The notes under the pieces were generated by a model that did not search any database, was not told the DNA's origin, and saw only the letters and a list, made by a program, of their open reading frames with translations. Below are positions 1 to 9,430 of a DNA stretch of 64,000 nucleotides, piece after piece. This stretch comes from Verrucomicrobiales bacterium (GTDB lineage: Bacteria > Verrucomicrobiota > Verrucomicrobiia > Verrucomicrobiales > DEV007). How positions within the stretch are numbered: the stretch's first letter is position 1; each line of letters begins with the position of its first letter. Location of the stretch: positions 124,822-188,821 of the forward strand of contig JARGNG010000001.1 of assembly GCA_029213265.1 (NCBI GenBank), in the 5' to 3' direction. Position numbers and translations under genes: made by a program.

Positions 1-2105
1 CGCATTAAATCATCGGCCTTGAGAAGGGCCGCCCGGACCATGTGATCGGAACCGACAGATGCTTCGGCGAGAGTTTGTCCAATCCGGGCATCGGTCTGTT
101 TCTTCCAGGTCGTATTGGGAAGAACCCGGGCCGGTTCCCACTTCATTTCCTTCAGCTTCCACTGGCCGGTCCGGTTTCCGTTAGGGACAGTTTCGCTGAC
201 CGTCCACTTGTCGTCGGTGACGATGATTTCATCGGTGCCATCCTCATACTCGAGGCGGACCGCGCAAAAGGCCCCTGCGGCATTCGGTTTCGGACCGCGA
301 TTTTCCGCGACCATGAGAATCAGGTTGGTGCCCTTGCTGATTTTCTGGGTGACGGGCGCCGCTTCAAGGTCAGACCATCGTTCTCCACTCAAGATCTGTT
401 GATGATTCAGGTGGAGAACAAACGCGTTGTCTGCAGCGGCAATAACACCTGCAGCGCGAACCGGCTTGGAGGGAATGAATTCCCGTCGGAGCAAAATCTT
501 TTCGCCATGCGGGGGCAGGCCCTGGTCGACGGAAGGTCCCCATACCCAACTGCTCGGGAAACTGAGTCGATCCACCAACTCCGGAGGCACAATGCCGCGT
601 ACGATCGGTGCGTGATAGGAAGTAGGAGCGGCCTGCGTGATCTGCCAGGTGGCGTCGACAAACTGTTCCGCAGTAAGCCGCTTCGGAAGAGGACCGCTGT
701 AGCGGTAGGCATCGGAACCGGTTTCGTCGAACTCGTTCGAAGTGGCGCTTTGATAGGCCGCGGAGGTGGCAATCGTCCGGAGCGTATGTTTCAGGTCGTA
801 GCCGTTTTCCTGGAAGTCACTCGCAAGCCAGTCGAGAAGATCGACGTTCCAGGGTTCTGTTTGCATCGCATCGAGCGGATGGACGATTCCCCGTCCCATG
901 AGTTGCCCCCAGAGCCGGTTCACGAGAGTCCGGGGGACGCGCCCGTTTTCCGGATGCGTCATAAGATTGGCCAACTGCTTGAGCCTCTCCTCTTTGTCTG
1001 CCTTTGCATCGACCTGGCCGATCTCCGGGAACAGCCAGGCGGCCCTGGCCGTCTCATTGATCGGTTTGTCACATCGATGGATTTCGAGGTCCTCTTCTGC
1101 ATAGATCGCGGCAAGGCCGTACGCGTCAGCGAGCGTCCAGCGATCAATGAAGCTGTCGTGGCAGGATGCACACTTCATGTTGATGCCGAGAAAGGATTGC
1201 GAAATTGACTGGGAAAACTGAATCGGAAGAGTCTGGCCGGCGCTGACGGTTCCCCGCCATTTGATCCCGTTGATGAAGCCGGCGCTCTCTTTGTTCGGTG
1301 GAGCGATCAGCTCGCGTACCATCGCGTCGAAGGGCTTGTTCGTTTTCAGCGAGTCGTAGAGCCACGTGCTGATTTGAGTTCGCCCGCCGGTGATGAACCC
1401 GGTCCCGCCGTAGTCATTCCGGAGCAGGTCGTTCCAGAAGGTGAGCCAGTGATCCGTGTAGGAGAGGTCACGGGAGAGAAATTCGTCAATCACCTTCGTT
1501 CGTTTGTCAGGGGCGGTATCGGCGAGAAACTTACGGGTTTCTTCCGCGGAGGGAAGAAGGCCGATAAGATCGAGAGAAACCCGTCGAAAAAAGGTTGCGT
1601 CATCTACCGGGTCGGGCCGTTCCAGTTTCTCCGTGGCGAGATAGTGATCCATGATCCGGTCGACTGGATTCGTTCGTCCATCCGTCACGGCAGGCAATTC
1701 CGGTCGGCGCGGAGCAAACCGCGGTTCGTAAGCAGGTTCTCCAAAGGTAAAGCCCGGCTCCCATTTCATTCCTTCATTGACCCACTGCTTGAGCACGGCC
1801 AGTTGTTCGTCGGGAACCCGCTTCTTCTTTTCGGGGGGCATTTGGTAGTCGGGATCCGTGTCGAGAATCAGATCGATGAAATAGGATTCATCCGCCCTTC
1901 CCGGAACGGCCGTTTCGTCATCGAGGAAAAGATCGCGCGTGTTGAGGGAGAAGCCGCCCTCAGCCTCTTCGCCTCCGTGGCATTCGGTGCAGTGTTTCTC
2001 GAGTATCGGGACGACGTCATGAGCAAAATCCACCGCAGCATGTGCGGAGAAGCACGACATCCCAATTGCGAGAGCGTAAGCGAAAGTAATACTTCGTAGG
2101 TTCAC
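1..2105 (-). CDS. PSD1-type cytochrome protein (DUF1549/DUF1553), C-terminus beyond window
   Basis: This is an exported haem-type protein that runs off the left edge of the window, with about 701 residues visible. A TAA lies four codons upstream of the GTG at 2105, which fixes the start. The N-terminus (RSITFAYALAIGMSCFSAHA) reads as a signal peptide. A CTECH haem motif follows at about residue 40, then a DUF1549-like block (FRRVSLDLIGLLP), a second CASCH motif, and a DUF1553-like block (RVPRTLVNRLWGQLMGRGIV). Between there and the edge is an unusual beta-rich insert (VVIAAADNAF-like region; VRLEYEDGTDEIIV) that resembles a jelly-roll or rhamnosidase-N-type domain. These families are expanded in PVC bacteria, but their substrates are unknown. 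The gene is divergent from the OmpA-family gene. Confidence 0.88.
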   Translation of the reverse strand, partial: MNLRSITFAYALAIGMSCFSAHAAVDFAHDVVPILEKHCTECHGGEEAEGGFSLNTRDLFLDDETAVPGRADESYFIDLILDTDPDYQMPPEKKKRVPDEQLAVLKQWVNEGMKWEPGFTFGEPAYEPRFAPRRPELPAVTDGRTNPVDRIMDHYLATEKLERPDPVDDATFFRRVSLDLIGLLPSAEETRKFLADTAPDKRTKVIDEFLSRDLSYTDHWLTFWNDLLRNDYGGTGFITGGRTQISTWLYDSLKTNKPFDAMVRELIAPPNKESAGFINGIKWRGTVSAGQTLPIQFSQSISQSFLGINMKCASCHDSFIDRWTLADAYGLAAIYAEEDLEIHRCDKPINETARAAWLFPEIGQVDAKADKEERLKQLANLMTHPENGRVPRTLVNRLWGQLMGRGIVHPLDAMQTEPWNVDLLDWLASDFQENGYDLKHTLRTIATSAAYQSATSNEFDETGSDAYRYSGPLPKRLTAEQFVDATWQITQAAPTSYHAPIVRGIVPPELVDRLSFPSSWVWGPSVDQGLPPHGEKILLRREFIPSKPVRAAGVIAAADNAFVLHLNHQQILSGERWSDLEAAPVTQKISKGTNLILMVAENRGPKPNAAGAFCAVRLEYEDGTDEIIVTDDKWTVSETVPNGNRTGQWKLKEMKWEPARVLPNTTWKKQTDARIGQTLAEASVGSDHMVRAALLKADDLM

Positions 2106-2295
2106 AGTACCACGTTACGGGCAACAATCCGATTCGGCTAATACGGAAACTCGCGATACGAATGTGCGTAAGGTGCATCCGAATTTGTGTCGGATTTGGA
2201 AGGAGGCGGAATTGCGGGACTATGAAGAGCAATTTTTGAAAAAAAATCCTTCAATCTGGAGGGATCACGGTTCAACCTGAACTACGAGCACACCC
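2106..2295. promoter_or_regulatory. Divergent intergenic region
   Basis: These 190 bases separate two divergent genes and should hold both promoters. The half nearer the OmpA-family gene is A/T-rich, with a long A run near 2237. A short imperfect inverted repeat (TCCGA...TCGGA) lies near 2180. I cannot assign -35 and -10 boxes with confidence. Confidence 0.35.
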
Positions 2296-3534
2296 ATGAG
2301 AGGTTTCTACCTGAGCATCATCCTTTTTGCGTTCTCCCTGCATGGAGCATTCGGCCGCCAGGGCGAGGCGGTCCTTCCTTTTGTACTCAATCTGAGTCCC
2401 GATGGAGATGGCGTCGTCCTCCAGGGGTCAATCCCTTCCCTGGAACAGAAAGAAGCGATCTACCAGGCGGCTGTGAAAGCTCTCGGCGAAGAGAATGTGG
2501 AGAATCATCTCAAGCTCTCAGTCGAAACCGTTTCCGAGCCCTGGATTGATGACCTGCCGGATTTGATCACCAACTTCCTCGAATTCTCTCCCGGAGACGC
2601 CGATTTCACGATCGTGGATGGCAAAATCATTCTGCAGGGCGAAATTGGGGATCGTAAGAAGTATGAAGTTCTTCGCGGGGAAATCTACGAAGAGGCCCCG
2701 AAGAGTCTTGTTTTTGAAGACCGCCTTACGGTGAAAGGGGTTCGCATGGTCCCGGCAAAACAAGTTCCGGAAGATTCGGTCGAGGTGGATCTTAAAAAAG
2801 TAGCGTCGGCTCCTGCGAAGGCCGACGCTCCCGCTCCGGAAATGCCACTTCAGCCGAAAGCACCGAATCCAATCGTGGTGGAAATCCCGAAAGCGAAAAA
2901 GGATCTAGAATATCTGGGTCCGGTGCCTGTGAAAGAGGAAGCCCCGAGTCCTCCTGTCGTCGCAATTGCGAAAACGACGAAGCCTGTAGCCATGCGCGAA
3001 GCGACCTCACCGGAAGCACCGAAAGTCGAATCCGCTTCGGAGCCGAAGACGGTTGTCGTGAGCGTGGAAAAGCCGAAGCCTGCGCCTGAACCGAAAGCAA
3101 AGCCACCCACGAAGAAAGTGGTGAAAGAAACGATGCCGGAAAAGAAGGCGGTGGAAATCGCCGATCACGGGTCCGACCCGGGAGGCCCATTGTTGTTCTA
3201 TTTCCAAACCGGATCAGCGGAGATACGCGCCGAAGACCGTCACCAAATCGAGTGGGCGATCGAACGCTGCAAGAGAGAGCGCACGATCTTGTATGTGACG
3301 GGCTACGCGGATTACCGTGGAAGCTACTCGCTGAACCGGGCGCTTACGATTCATCGGACCGAAAATGTTCGCGATGCGATTTTCAAGGGAGACGTAGCCG
3401 AAGATCTCAAGGCAGAACTGACCGCGAAAGGGGACGAACAATCCGAAAGTCGCGATGCCTGGAAGAGCAAAGATTCCGAGGCCGCGTTGCAATACAGTCG
3501 GCGGGTCGTCGTGGAGACCTATCACTTGAAGTAG
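2296..3534 (+). CDS. BON-like/OmpA-family envelope protein
   Basis: This 412-residue exported protein probably anchors the outer envelope to peptidoglycan. The signal peptide is MRGFYLSIILFAFSLHGAFG. Residues about 25-155 hold two BON-like repeats (GVVLQGSIPS and KIILQGEIGD begin equivalent strands). A long Pro/Lys/Ala/Glu-rich linker spans about 160-290 and could cross the periplasm or peptidoglycan. The C-terminus is an OmpA-like domain with strand LLFYFQTGSAEI and a helix/loop ending in GYADYRGSYSLNRALT. The classical peptidoglycan-binding NxxLSxxRA motif appears only as a variant (SYSLNRALTIHR). The same BON plus OmpA arrangement is known from mycobacterial ArfA. The gene is monocistronic, and its stop lies 16 bases from the convergent giant gene. 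Confidence 0.82.
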   Translation: MRGFYLSIILFAFSLHGAFGRQGEAVLPFVLNLSPDGDGVVLQGSIPSLEQKEAIYQAAVKALGEENVENHLKLSVETVSEPWIDDLPDLITNFLEFSPGDADFTIVDGKIILQGEIGDRKKYEVLRGEIYEEAPKSLVFEDRLTVKGVRMVPAKQVPEDSVEVDLKKVASAPAKADAPAPEMPLQPKAPNPIVVEIPKAKKDLEYLGPVPVKEEAPSPPVVAIAKTTKPVAMREATSPEAPKVESASEPKTVVVSVEKPKPAPEPKAKPPTKKVVKETMPEKKAVEIADHGSDPGGPLLFYFQTGSAEIRAEDRHQIEWAIERCKRERTILYVTGYADYRGSYSLNRALTIHRTENVRDAIFKGDVAEDLKAELTAKGDEQSESRDAWKSKDSEAALQYSRRVVVETYHLK

Positions 3535-3550
3535 GAAAGGGATACTCGAG

Positions 3551-6500
3551 TTACCGCACCGGAATCAACACAATCTCCCGAATCGAAACCTGGCCTTTGG
3601 TCAACTCGTGACGAAAGGTGATTTGGGTTTCGCCTTTTGCGTTGGGAACAGTGACTTCCCCGAACTGACGTTTTCTCATGCGGCGGAGAGAGCCGGTTTT
3701 TTCTACTGTGCCGAAAACGGTTTCGTCGCCGAATTGGAGTTGGAAGGAATCACTGGCAGGAATCTCGGCTGCATCGAGGCCGGCATGAAAAAAGATCGCG
3801 TAGCGTCCTACCGGCAGCGATGACACGGACCAGGTGAGCGAATCCTTCCTGGTGATACGACTGAAGGCATCGGTGGTGGCATCATGGTGCAGCATCGGTC
3901 CGGAAGCACTGGCCTTTTGACTGGTCAGATTAATCGAGCCGTGTTGATCCGGAACGACACGATTGCCGGATCCGGTGTTCTGAAGAAATGCGAGCAGGTC
4001 CGCCATTCCCTGTTCATTGAGAGCAGCCTCGAGGCCCTCCGGCATGAGGGAGAGGCCCGTGTTCTTCAGGGAAGTAAGTTCATTTCGGAGGATTGACCGG
4101 GAAAGGCCACCTGCGCCAAGGAGTGTCAGGCTCGTCCCGGTTTCGGAAGAGAGAACGCCGGAGAGGCTTTGTCCATCAGTGGTCTCCGCGACGTGAAGCG
4201 CATATTTGCCTTCGACGGCGGCATTTGGGTCGATGATTCCGAGGAGGAGCGCTTCCTTTGATTTGTTGGTCAGCGCCGTCAGATCAGGACCGACATGGAA
4301 TCCGGTCTCCTCCACCTTGTGACAGGAACTGCACAGGGTTGTAAAGTGCACCTGACCCTGTCCGATGTCTCCTTTTCGCTCCAGGGAGGATTGAAACCGG
4401 TCCAAAACCTCCGCGCGCGAAGATCCGGAATCGGATTGGAAAATCTGCTCCGCCTGTTCGCGCACCGTTTCATCGCGATGATGCAAAAGCGCGATGCGTT
4501 GCGTGGGGGTGATCGCCCGGACGATGTCCGCGTGTGTAGAAGCCTCTTCGAGCAACTTCCGGGTCCAGGAATTTCTTCGCGTCGTGGCGTCGAGAAATGC
4601 TGTCCAGGCGGTCGAGCCGATCTGATCCCGGATTGCAAAGACCTTCTCCGGGATATGATCACTCCCCAGCACTTCGAGGCGGGAGGCGGCTGCCATTTGT
4701 AGTTCGCCGGGGCGGGTCGCTTTCAGTTGGGAAATCAAAGCGGCGATATCCGGGTCGAAGTGTTTGGCCGACGCTCCCATGACCCGGACGGCATCCTGCT
4801 TTTCGGTGAGGGTGGATTGGTCCGATTGCAGCCTGGTCCCGGCCGAAGCAAAGAGTGCGTCGAGTCCGGCCAGAGCATGTTTCAATTCAGGATTCCCGGT
4901 TTTGGCAAGGGCTTTCAGGTCGATGGCGTTCAGCGCGCGGGCGAGGGCCGAAAGAGAGTCGACCCGGGAGAGTAGCAGCGCGAGAGAGTCTTCGTCTCCG
5001 ACTCCTTTTGCGGTGCGAAAAATTCCCTCCAGGGTGGAATCGGGAAGGGTGGCGAAATGAGGGGCTGCTGCCCTCGCGACCGTCCCGGTGTGGAGGGGCA
5101 GGCTGCTCAATCCTGCGAAAATGATGTACGTGTCTGAGGTGTTTGTCAGGATTTCTCCAAGAGCTTTGCCCGCCCGGGGGGAGGGTATTTCACCAAGGGT
5201 GTAAGCGAGTTGTTGCAGGACCTGTGCGTTCGCTTCCTCCGTGAGCGAGGTGAGCACATTCAGGATGGGTTCGGAATCAGGAAAGGCCCCGGCCATCTTG
5301 ATGGCGTGTTTGCGAACGCCCGGATGAGAGTCAGTGAGTGACGTGGTCAAGGTGGGGGGATCCAGTGCTCCGAGTCCTTCCAGAGCGGCGAGGGCCTGCG
5401 CTCTCGCTTCCGGATGGGAGGCGGAGAGGGCGAGTTCTCGCAACTCGGTGGCCACAGCTTTGTCATTTCGATAGAGAAGTTCCTGATGAATCAGGTCCCG
5501 GTAGGTTCCGTTGCGATCGTCGAGGGCGGCCGCCAATTCCTCGAGGGGGATCGACGCGACCGGGCGACGCGGCTCACGTTCCTCTGCTCCGGAAGAAATT
5601 CGATAAATTCGTCCACGGTCGTGGCCTTCGCGGAGGTTGATCCGCCGCTGCCGGATTTCGGGAATCCACTGGGGGTGTTCGATGACGTGACGATACATAT
5701 CGACGACATAGACGGCGCCGTCGGGTCCCGTCCGGATCGAGGTGGGCCGGCACCAGTTGTCGGTCGAGGAAAAGAACTCCGAGCTTACCTCGCCGGGGAG
5801 ACGGGAACCCTCGAAAGTAGCTCCGCCCGGGGACAAGGCGAGGCGTGAGACGAGATTGTGGACCGGCTCGGCGACGAAGAGCTGCCCGGCACCCTCTTGT
5901 CCAGGTAGCTCATCCCGATGAAAGTTCAGTCCGCAGGCCGAGGTGAAGCGGTTGGCGGCGTCGTAGTCGTTGAATCGACTGACGGTTTTGCTTGTCGGAA
6001 AAACCGGTCCGGCGACGGGTTCGGTTCCGAGAAGGACTTTGGTGTCGGGATAGCGAACGTGAGGATTGCGTCGGAGGTATTCATCCGCAAGCGCGTAGTG
6101 CCACCAGGGCTTTGAGTTGTTGCAGGCAAACCAGTTGCCCCAATCGTCCCGGGTCAGGCCATACTGAGCCTCGCCGGACAGAAGTTCGATTTCCCCGGTA
6201 TCTGGTCGAAAGCGGAAATCGCGTGATCCCAGCTCCACACTTTGTCCCGTGATCGTGGATGTCAGGGCTCCATGGCTGCCTCCATTGCCGACGTGAACCC
6301 AGCCGTCGAGACCCCATTCGAGCCCGCCGAGCTGATGCTGCGCATTTCCGGAGTCGAAGCCGGTGATGATCGCCTTTTGCTCATCCGCCCCTCCGTCACC
6401 ATCGGTATCACGGGCAAAAAGGATCCGGTCGGCGGTGACAACGAGCACTCCATCCTGCCAGGGAAGAACGCTATTGGGGAATTTGAGCCCTGCGAGAAAC

Positions 6501-8206
6501 ACGGTGGATTCGCGGAACAGAAATTTTGGACTCCCTGGCAGGTCACCCAAAAACGGAATGGCGGTAGGCTGGAGGAGGCGTCGCACGCGTCCGCCGGGCT
6601 TTCCGTCGACTCCGGTGGGATAGTCAGCCATTTCGACCACCCAGACATTCCCGTGGCGATCCCAGGCCATGTCGACCGGATCGAAAACGTGTGGCTCGGA
6701 TGCGAAGAGTTCAACCTCGTAGCCCTCGGGAACACGAATGGTTTCGAGGGCCTCCGCTTTTTCCACCGGCGGTGGAAACTGCTTCTTTGTTTCCTCTGAA
6801 TAGAACGAAGGCGGGATCTGCTTGAGCACTTCGTCGGCAATTCGGTCCTCCGTGTCGAAAGCGAGCCGGGCCGGCTTGCCGTAGTACACCATGGAGTAGT
6901 CGACCTCATAGCCTTTCTCTCCGTAGATGCGTTTCGACGGCAGGTAACAGGGGACGTCGTTGCTGTAGGCGTTGATCCAGAGTCGCGCGGAATCGAATTC
7001 CCCGTAGAATCGATGCGCGTAGTCCACCACGACTTCCCCTCCCAGAAAGACCATGGCGAGGTCGTCTCCGAAAGTCCAGGTCTGGATCGGGTAGGTCACT
7101 TCGGTTTCAAGAGGCTCGCCCCGATCGAGTTTCTCCAGCATGGCCTCGGCGAAGTGATGGCCTTTCAGTTTCTTGCGAACCTGTTCTTCCCAGACACCAC
7201 GGGCGGGCGGTTCTTCGAGAGGGAGGGAAATCTCCCGGAAGGTACCTGAAGGACTCGTTTTCAAAGGCTTGAGCGATTTGGCAAGAAGTCGGTCCACTTC
7301 GTCAGCGAGCGCCTTGCCGTGGGCAATGGCCATGGGCAGTTTGCCCCTTGGTTCCGGATTCTGATCCGCTCCGCATCCGATCGCAATGAGAGCCGTCGTT
7401 CCGGGGTGCCGCCTTTCAATTTCTCCCTGAGCGACGCCGGCCCAGTCTCCGTGAATGCGGTTGAAGTCACCTCCGAGAGTGGTGCAATGGCAGGCGTAGT
7501 TCGCAAAGACAGCGAGGAGATCTCCTTGGAGAGACTCAAATTTCATGAGGGGGAAAGAGTGGTCGACCGGACCGTCCTTCTGAACGCCAAACCCCTTCCA
7601 GGTGCCGTTTTCGAGCAACCGTCGGTTCGCAGCGAAAGTGAGTTCACCCTTTCCCCAATGGACCCGTGCGGGTTGGGGATCTTTGCAGGCTTCCAGAGCG
7701 ACCTCGACCAATTTCTCAATGAGGTCGTCGGTGTAGGTTTTGATCATGCTTTTCTCCTCATCGGAAAGTCCTGACGGAAACATGTAGGGTAAGGTCCCGT
7801 GCAAGGTCGGAGCGGTATGGGAATGGGTCGAGCAAAGCGCAAAGTTCGCTCGTTGCACTCCAGTCTCTTCCGACAATCGCTGTCCGACTTTTTTGGTGAC
7901 CCAGGTCGGGACTCCGATGGTGTCCACCGTCAGGAGAATCGAGAGAGGGGATTCGGCAGTGTGTCCGCCGATGCTGATCGCCTTTGCAAAGAGCCGCTGT
8001 TCGACCCCTTCCGACGGGACGGTCCGTGAGCCATACCCGCTCAGGCGAATCGGTGATTCCGGTGTGATGTCGATGGAGGCGACACCTACGGGAATTTCGG
8101 CTGCCCTTTTCGAATGAAATTGGCCGTCAACAGATTCAGTCGGGGCGATCAGGAAAAGCAGAAACACGAGGGCAGGGGCGAGCGCCGCGATTCGAGGGAT
8201 CTTCAT
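3551..8206 (-). CDS. Ceramidase-like / bound-dehydrogenase / HEAT / cytochrome c fusion protein
   Basis: This is a 1551-residue secreted multidomain protein. I chose the ATG at 8206 because it begins a good signal peptide (MKIPRIAALAPALVFLLFLI); a longer reading to 8281 adds an unlikely polar leader. Residues about 40-480 match the neutral/alkaline ceramidase N-terminal family, including CSTHSHTAPTLHG, a typical zinc-site segment. The serine-containing GDVSPN-type motif is replaced by GCGADQNP, so ceramidase activity is doubtful. Next come a PVC bound-dehydrogenase propeller (EGYEVELFASEP; NVWVVEMADYP), HEAT-like repeats at about 950-1200, and a cytochrome domain with CSSCH and the late Met segment LSLMPEG. 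A beta-rich tail closes the protein. It may be a surface-associated redox enzyme, but its substrate is unknown. Confidence 0.85.
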   Translation of the reverse strand: MKIPRIAALAPALVFLLFLIAPTESVDGQFHSKRAAEIPVGVASIDITPESPIRLSGYGSRTVPSEGVEQRLFAKAISIGGHTAESPLSILLTVDTIGVPTWVTKKVGQRLSEETGVQRANFALCSTHSHTAPTLHGTLPYMFPSGLSDEEKSMIKTYTDDLIEKLVEVALEACKDPQPARVHWGKGELTFAANRRLLENGTWKGFGVQKDGPVDHSFPLMKFESLQGDLLAVFANYACHCTTLGGDFNRIHGDWAGVAQGEIERRHPGTTALIAIGCGADQNPEPRGKLPMAIAHGKALADEVDRLLAKSLKPLKTSPSGTFREISLPLEEPPARGVWEEQVRKKLKGHHFAEAMLEKLDRGEPLETEVTYPIQTWTFGDDLAMVFLGGEVVVDYAHRFYGEFDSARLWINAYSNDVPCYLPSKRIYGEKGYEVDYSMVYYGKPARLAFDTEDRIADEVLKQIPPSFYSEETKKQFPPPVEKAEALETIRVPEGYEVELFASEPHVFDPVDMAWDRHGNVWVVEMADYPTGVDGKPGGRVRRLLQPTAIPFLGDLPGSPKFLFRESTVFLAGLKFPNSVLPWQDGVLVVTADRILFARDTDGDGGADEQKAIITGFDSGNAQHQLGGLEWGLDGWVHVGNGGSHGALTSTITGQSVELGSRDFRFRPDTGEIELLSGEAQYGLTRDDWGNWFACNNSKPWWHYALADEYLRRNPHVRYPDTKVLLGTEPVAGPVFPTSKTVSRFNDYDAANRFTSACGLNFHRDELPGQEGAGQLFVAEPVHNLVSRLALSPGGATFEGSRLPGEVSSEFFSSTDNWCRPTSIRTGPDGAVYVVDMYRHVIEHPQWIPEIRQRRINLREGHDRGRIYRISSGAEEREPRRPVASIPLEELAAALDDRNGTYRDLIHQELLYRNDKAVATELRELALSASHPEARAQALAALEGLGALDPPTLTTSLTDSHPGVRKHAIKMAGAFPDSEPILNVLTSLTEEANAQVLQQLAYTLGEIPSPRAGKALGEILTNTSDTYIIFAGLSSLPLHTGTVARAAAPHFATLPDSTLEGIFRTAKGVGDEDSLALLLSRVDSLSALARALNAIDLKALAKTGNPELKHALAGLDALFASAGTRLQSDQSTLTEKQDAVRVMGASAKHFDPDIAALISQLKATRPGELQMAAASRLEVLGSDHIPEKVFAIRDQIGSTAWTAFLDATTRRNSWTRKLLEEASTHADIVRAITPTQRIALLHHRDETVREQAEQIFQSDSGSSRAEVLDRFQSSLERKGDIGQGQVHFTTLCSSCHKVEETGFHVGPDLTALTNKSKEALLLGIIDPNAAVEGKYALHVAETTDGQSLSGVLSSETGTSLTLLGAGGLSRSILRNELTSLKNTGLSLMPEGLEAALNEQGMADLLAFLQNTGSGNRVVPDQHGSINLTSQKASASGPMLHHDATTDAFSRITRKDSLTWSVSSLPVGRYAIFFHAGLDAAEIPASDSFQLQFGDETVFGTVEKTGSLRRMRKRQFGEVTVPNAKGETQITFRHELTKGQVSIREIVLIPVR

Positions 8207-8302
8207 GGGAGAAATCGTATCGGGGAGAAGGGGCGAAAGGAAGCCCATACTCCGGATCGAATTTGCCTTGCTTTGGCTCACCGGGTTCGCTCCACTACCC
8301 TC

Positions 8303-9415
8303 ATGGAAGCCAATGCAGCTGTTCTTTACGAACCCGGAACCCCGTTACGATTTGAACCTGTCACGGTCCTGCCACCGGGACGGGGGGAGGTCCAGATTCG
8401 AATGTATGCTGCCGGGGTTTGCCATAGTGATTTGCACGTCATGAAAGGCGACCAACCGATGAAAATGCCCATCATTCTCGGGCACGAAGGATCCGGCGTG
8501 GTGGAGGCGGTCGGGGACGGCGTCACTTCGGTCGAGGAGGGGGACCACGTCATTCCAATCTGGAGAATGTCCTGCGGAACCTGCGAATACTGCCTCGGCG
8601 GTCGGCCGGCTCTGTGCGATGTGGGAACCGCGTTGCGCTTTACGGGCCGGATGCCCGATGGAAAAACGCGTTTTCAGACCGCGGGCGGCGCGGAAATTCT
8701 GCACTACGCCGGGGTCTCGACTTTTTCGGAGTTGTCGACCATGCCGGAAGGAGCGGTTGTGAAAATCCCGAAAGACTTTCCTCTCGAGTTCGCCGCCTTG
8801 ATCGGTTGCGGTGTCATCACCGGATTTGGGGCCGTGTTCAACGCGGGGGATGTGACGGCGGGAGACACGGTTGCCGTGTTTGGTTGCGGCGGAATCGGAT
8901 TGAATATCGTTCAGTCGGCGAGACTCGCTGGAGCGGTGAGAATCATCGCGGTGGATACTGTTCCGAAAAAATTGGACTACGCGAAGCAGTTTGGTGCGAC
9001 GGATGTGATCAATGCCTCGGAGGTGAACCCGGTCGAAGCGATCCATGAGCTCACGGGCAATCTGGGCGTCGACTTTGCTTTTGAGGCGATTGGACTTCCC
9101 GAGCCAATTGAACAGGCCTACGACGCGACCAGAAAGGGCGGTACCTGTGTCGTCGTTGGAATTTCCCCACCGGCAGCCCGGGCAAAGATCAATGTGAATG
9201 CCCTCGTCTACGCGGAGAAAACGCTGAAGGGATCCATTTACGGTTCCACTCGCCCCCGCATCGATCTTCTCCGCTTGATTGAACTGCATCGAGCCGGGCG
9301 ACTCATGCTCGATGAGCTTTTGACCCGGACCTATCCGCTCAGTGCGATCAATGACGCCTATGCCGATTTGGAAAACGGGGAAGTCGCCCGGAGTCTTGTG
9401 ATGTGTCAGGGTTGA
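8303..9415 (+). CDS. Zinc-dependent alcohol dehydrogenase (MDR family)
   Basis: This 370-residue cytoplasmic NAD(P)-dependent dehydrogenase starts at the ATG at 8303 (MEANAAVLYEPG); an upstream extension to 8114 overlaps the divergent gene and is not protein-like. The catalytic-zinc segments are CHSDLHVMKG and GHEGSGVVEAVGDGV. The four structural-zinc cysteines lie in CGTCEYCLGGRPALC. The Rossmann motif is VFGCGGIGLN, followed by the acidic residue of AVDTV, which suggests NAD preference. It resembles the class III/mycothiol- or nicotinoprotein-type branch of the family. The ATG is 96 bases from the start of the divergent giant gene. The alcohol or aldehyde substrate cannot be read from sequence. 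Confidence 0.9.
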   Translation: MEANAAVLYEPGTPLRFEPVTVLPPGRGEVQIRMYAAGVCHSDLHVMKGDQPMKMPIILGHEGSGVVEAVGDGVTSVEEGDHVIPIWRMSCGTCEYCLGGRPALCDVGTALRFTGRMPDGKTRFQTAGGAEILHYAGVSTFSELSTMPEGAVVKIPKDFPLEFAALIGCGVITGFGAVFNAGDVTAGDTVAVFGCGGIGLNIVQSARLAGAVRIIAVDTVPKKLDYAKQFGATDVINASEVNPVEAIHELTGNLGVDFAFEAIGLPEPIEQAYDATRKGGTCVVVGISPPAARAKINVNALVYAEKTLKGSIYGSTRPRIDLLRLIELHRAGRLMLDELLTRTYPLSAINDAYADLENGEVARSLVMCQG

Positions 9416-9430
9416 TTTGGAGTGCGGTGA

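Noticed and set aside
42-1208. 388-residue open frame on the + strand, and a second at 1374-2099
   Set aside because: Both lie antisense to the PSD1 gene, which has clear family motifs across the whole stretch; they are shadows of GC-rich coding sequence.
2760-3170. Pro/Lys/Ala-rich stretch that looks repetitive
   Set aside because: It is a low-complexity linker in the OmpA-family protein without a regular repeat unit.
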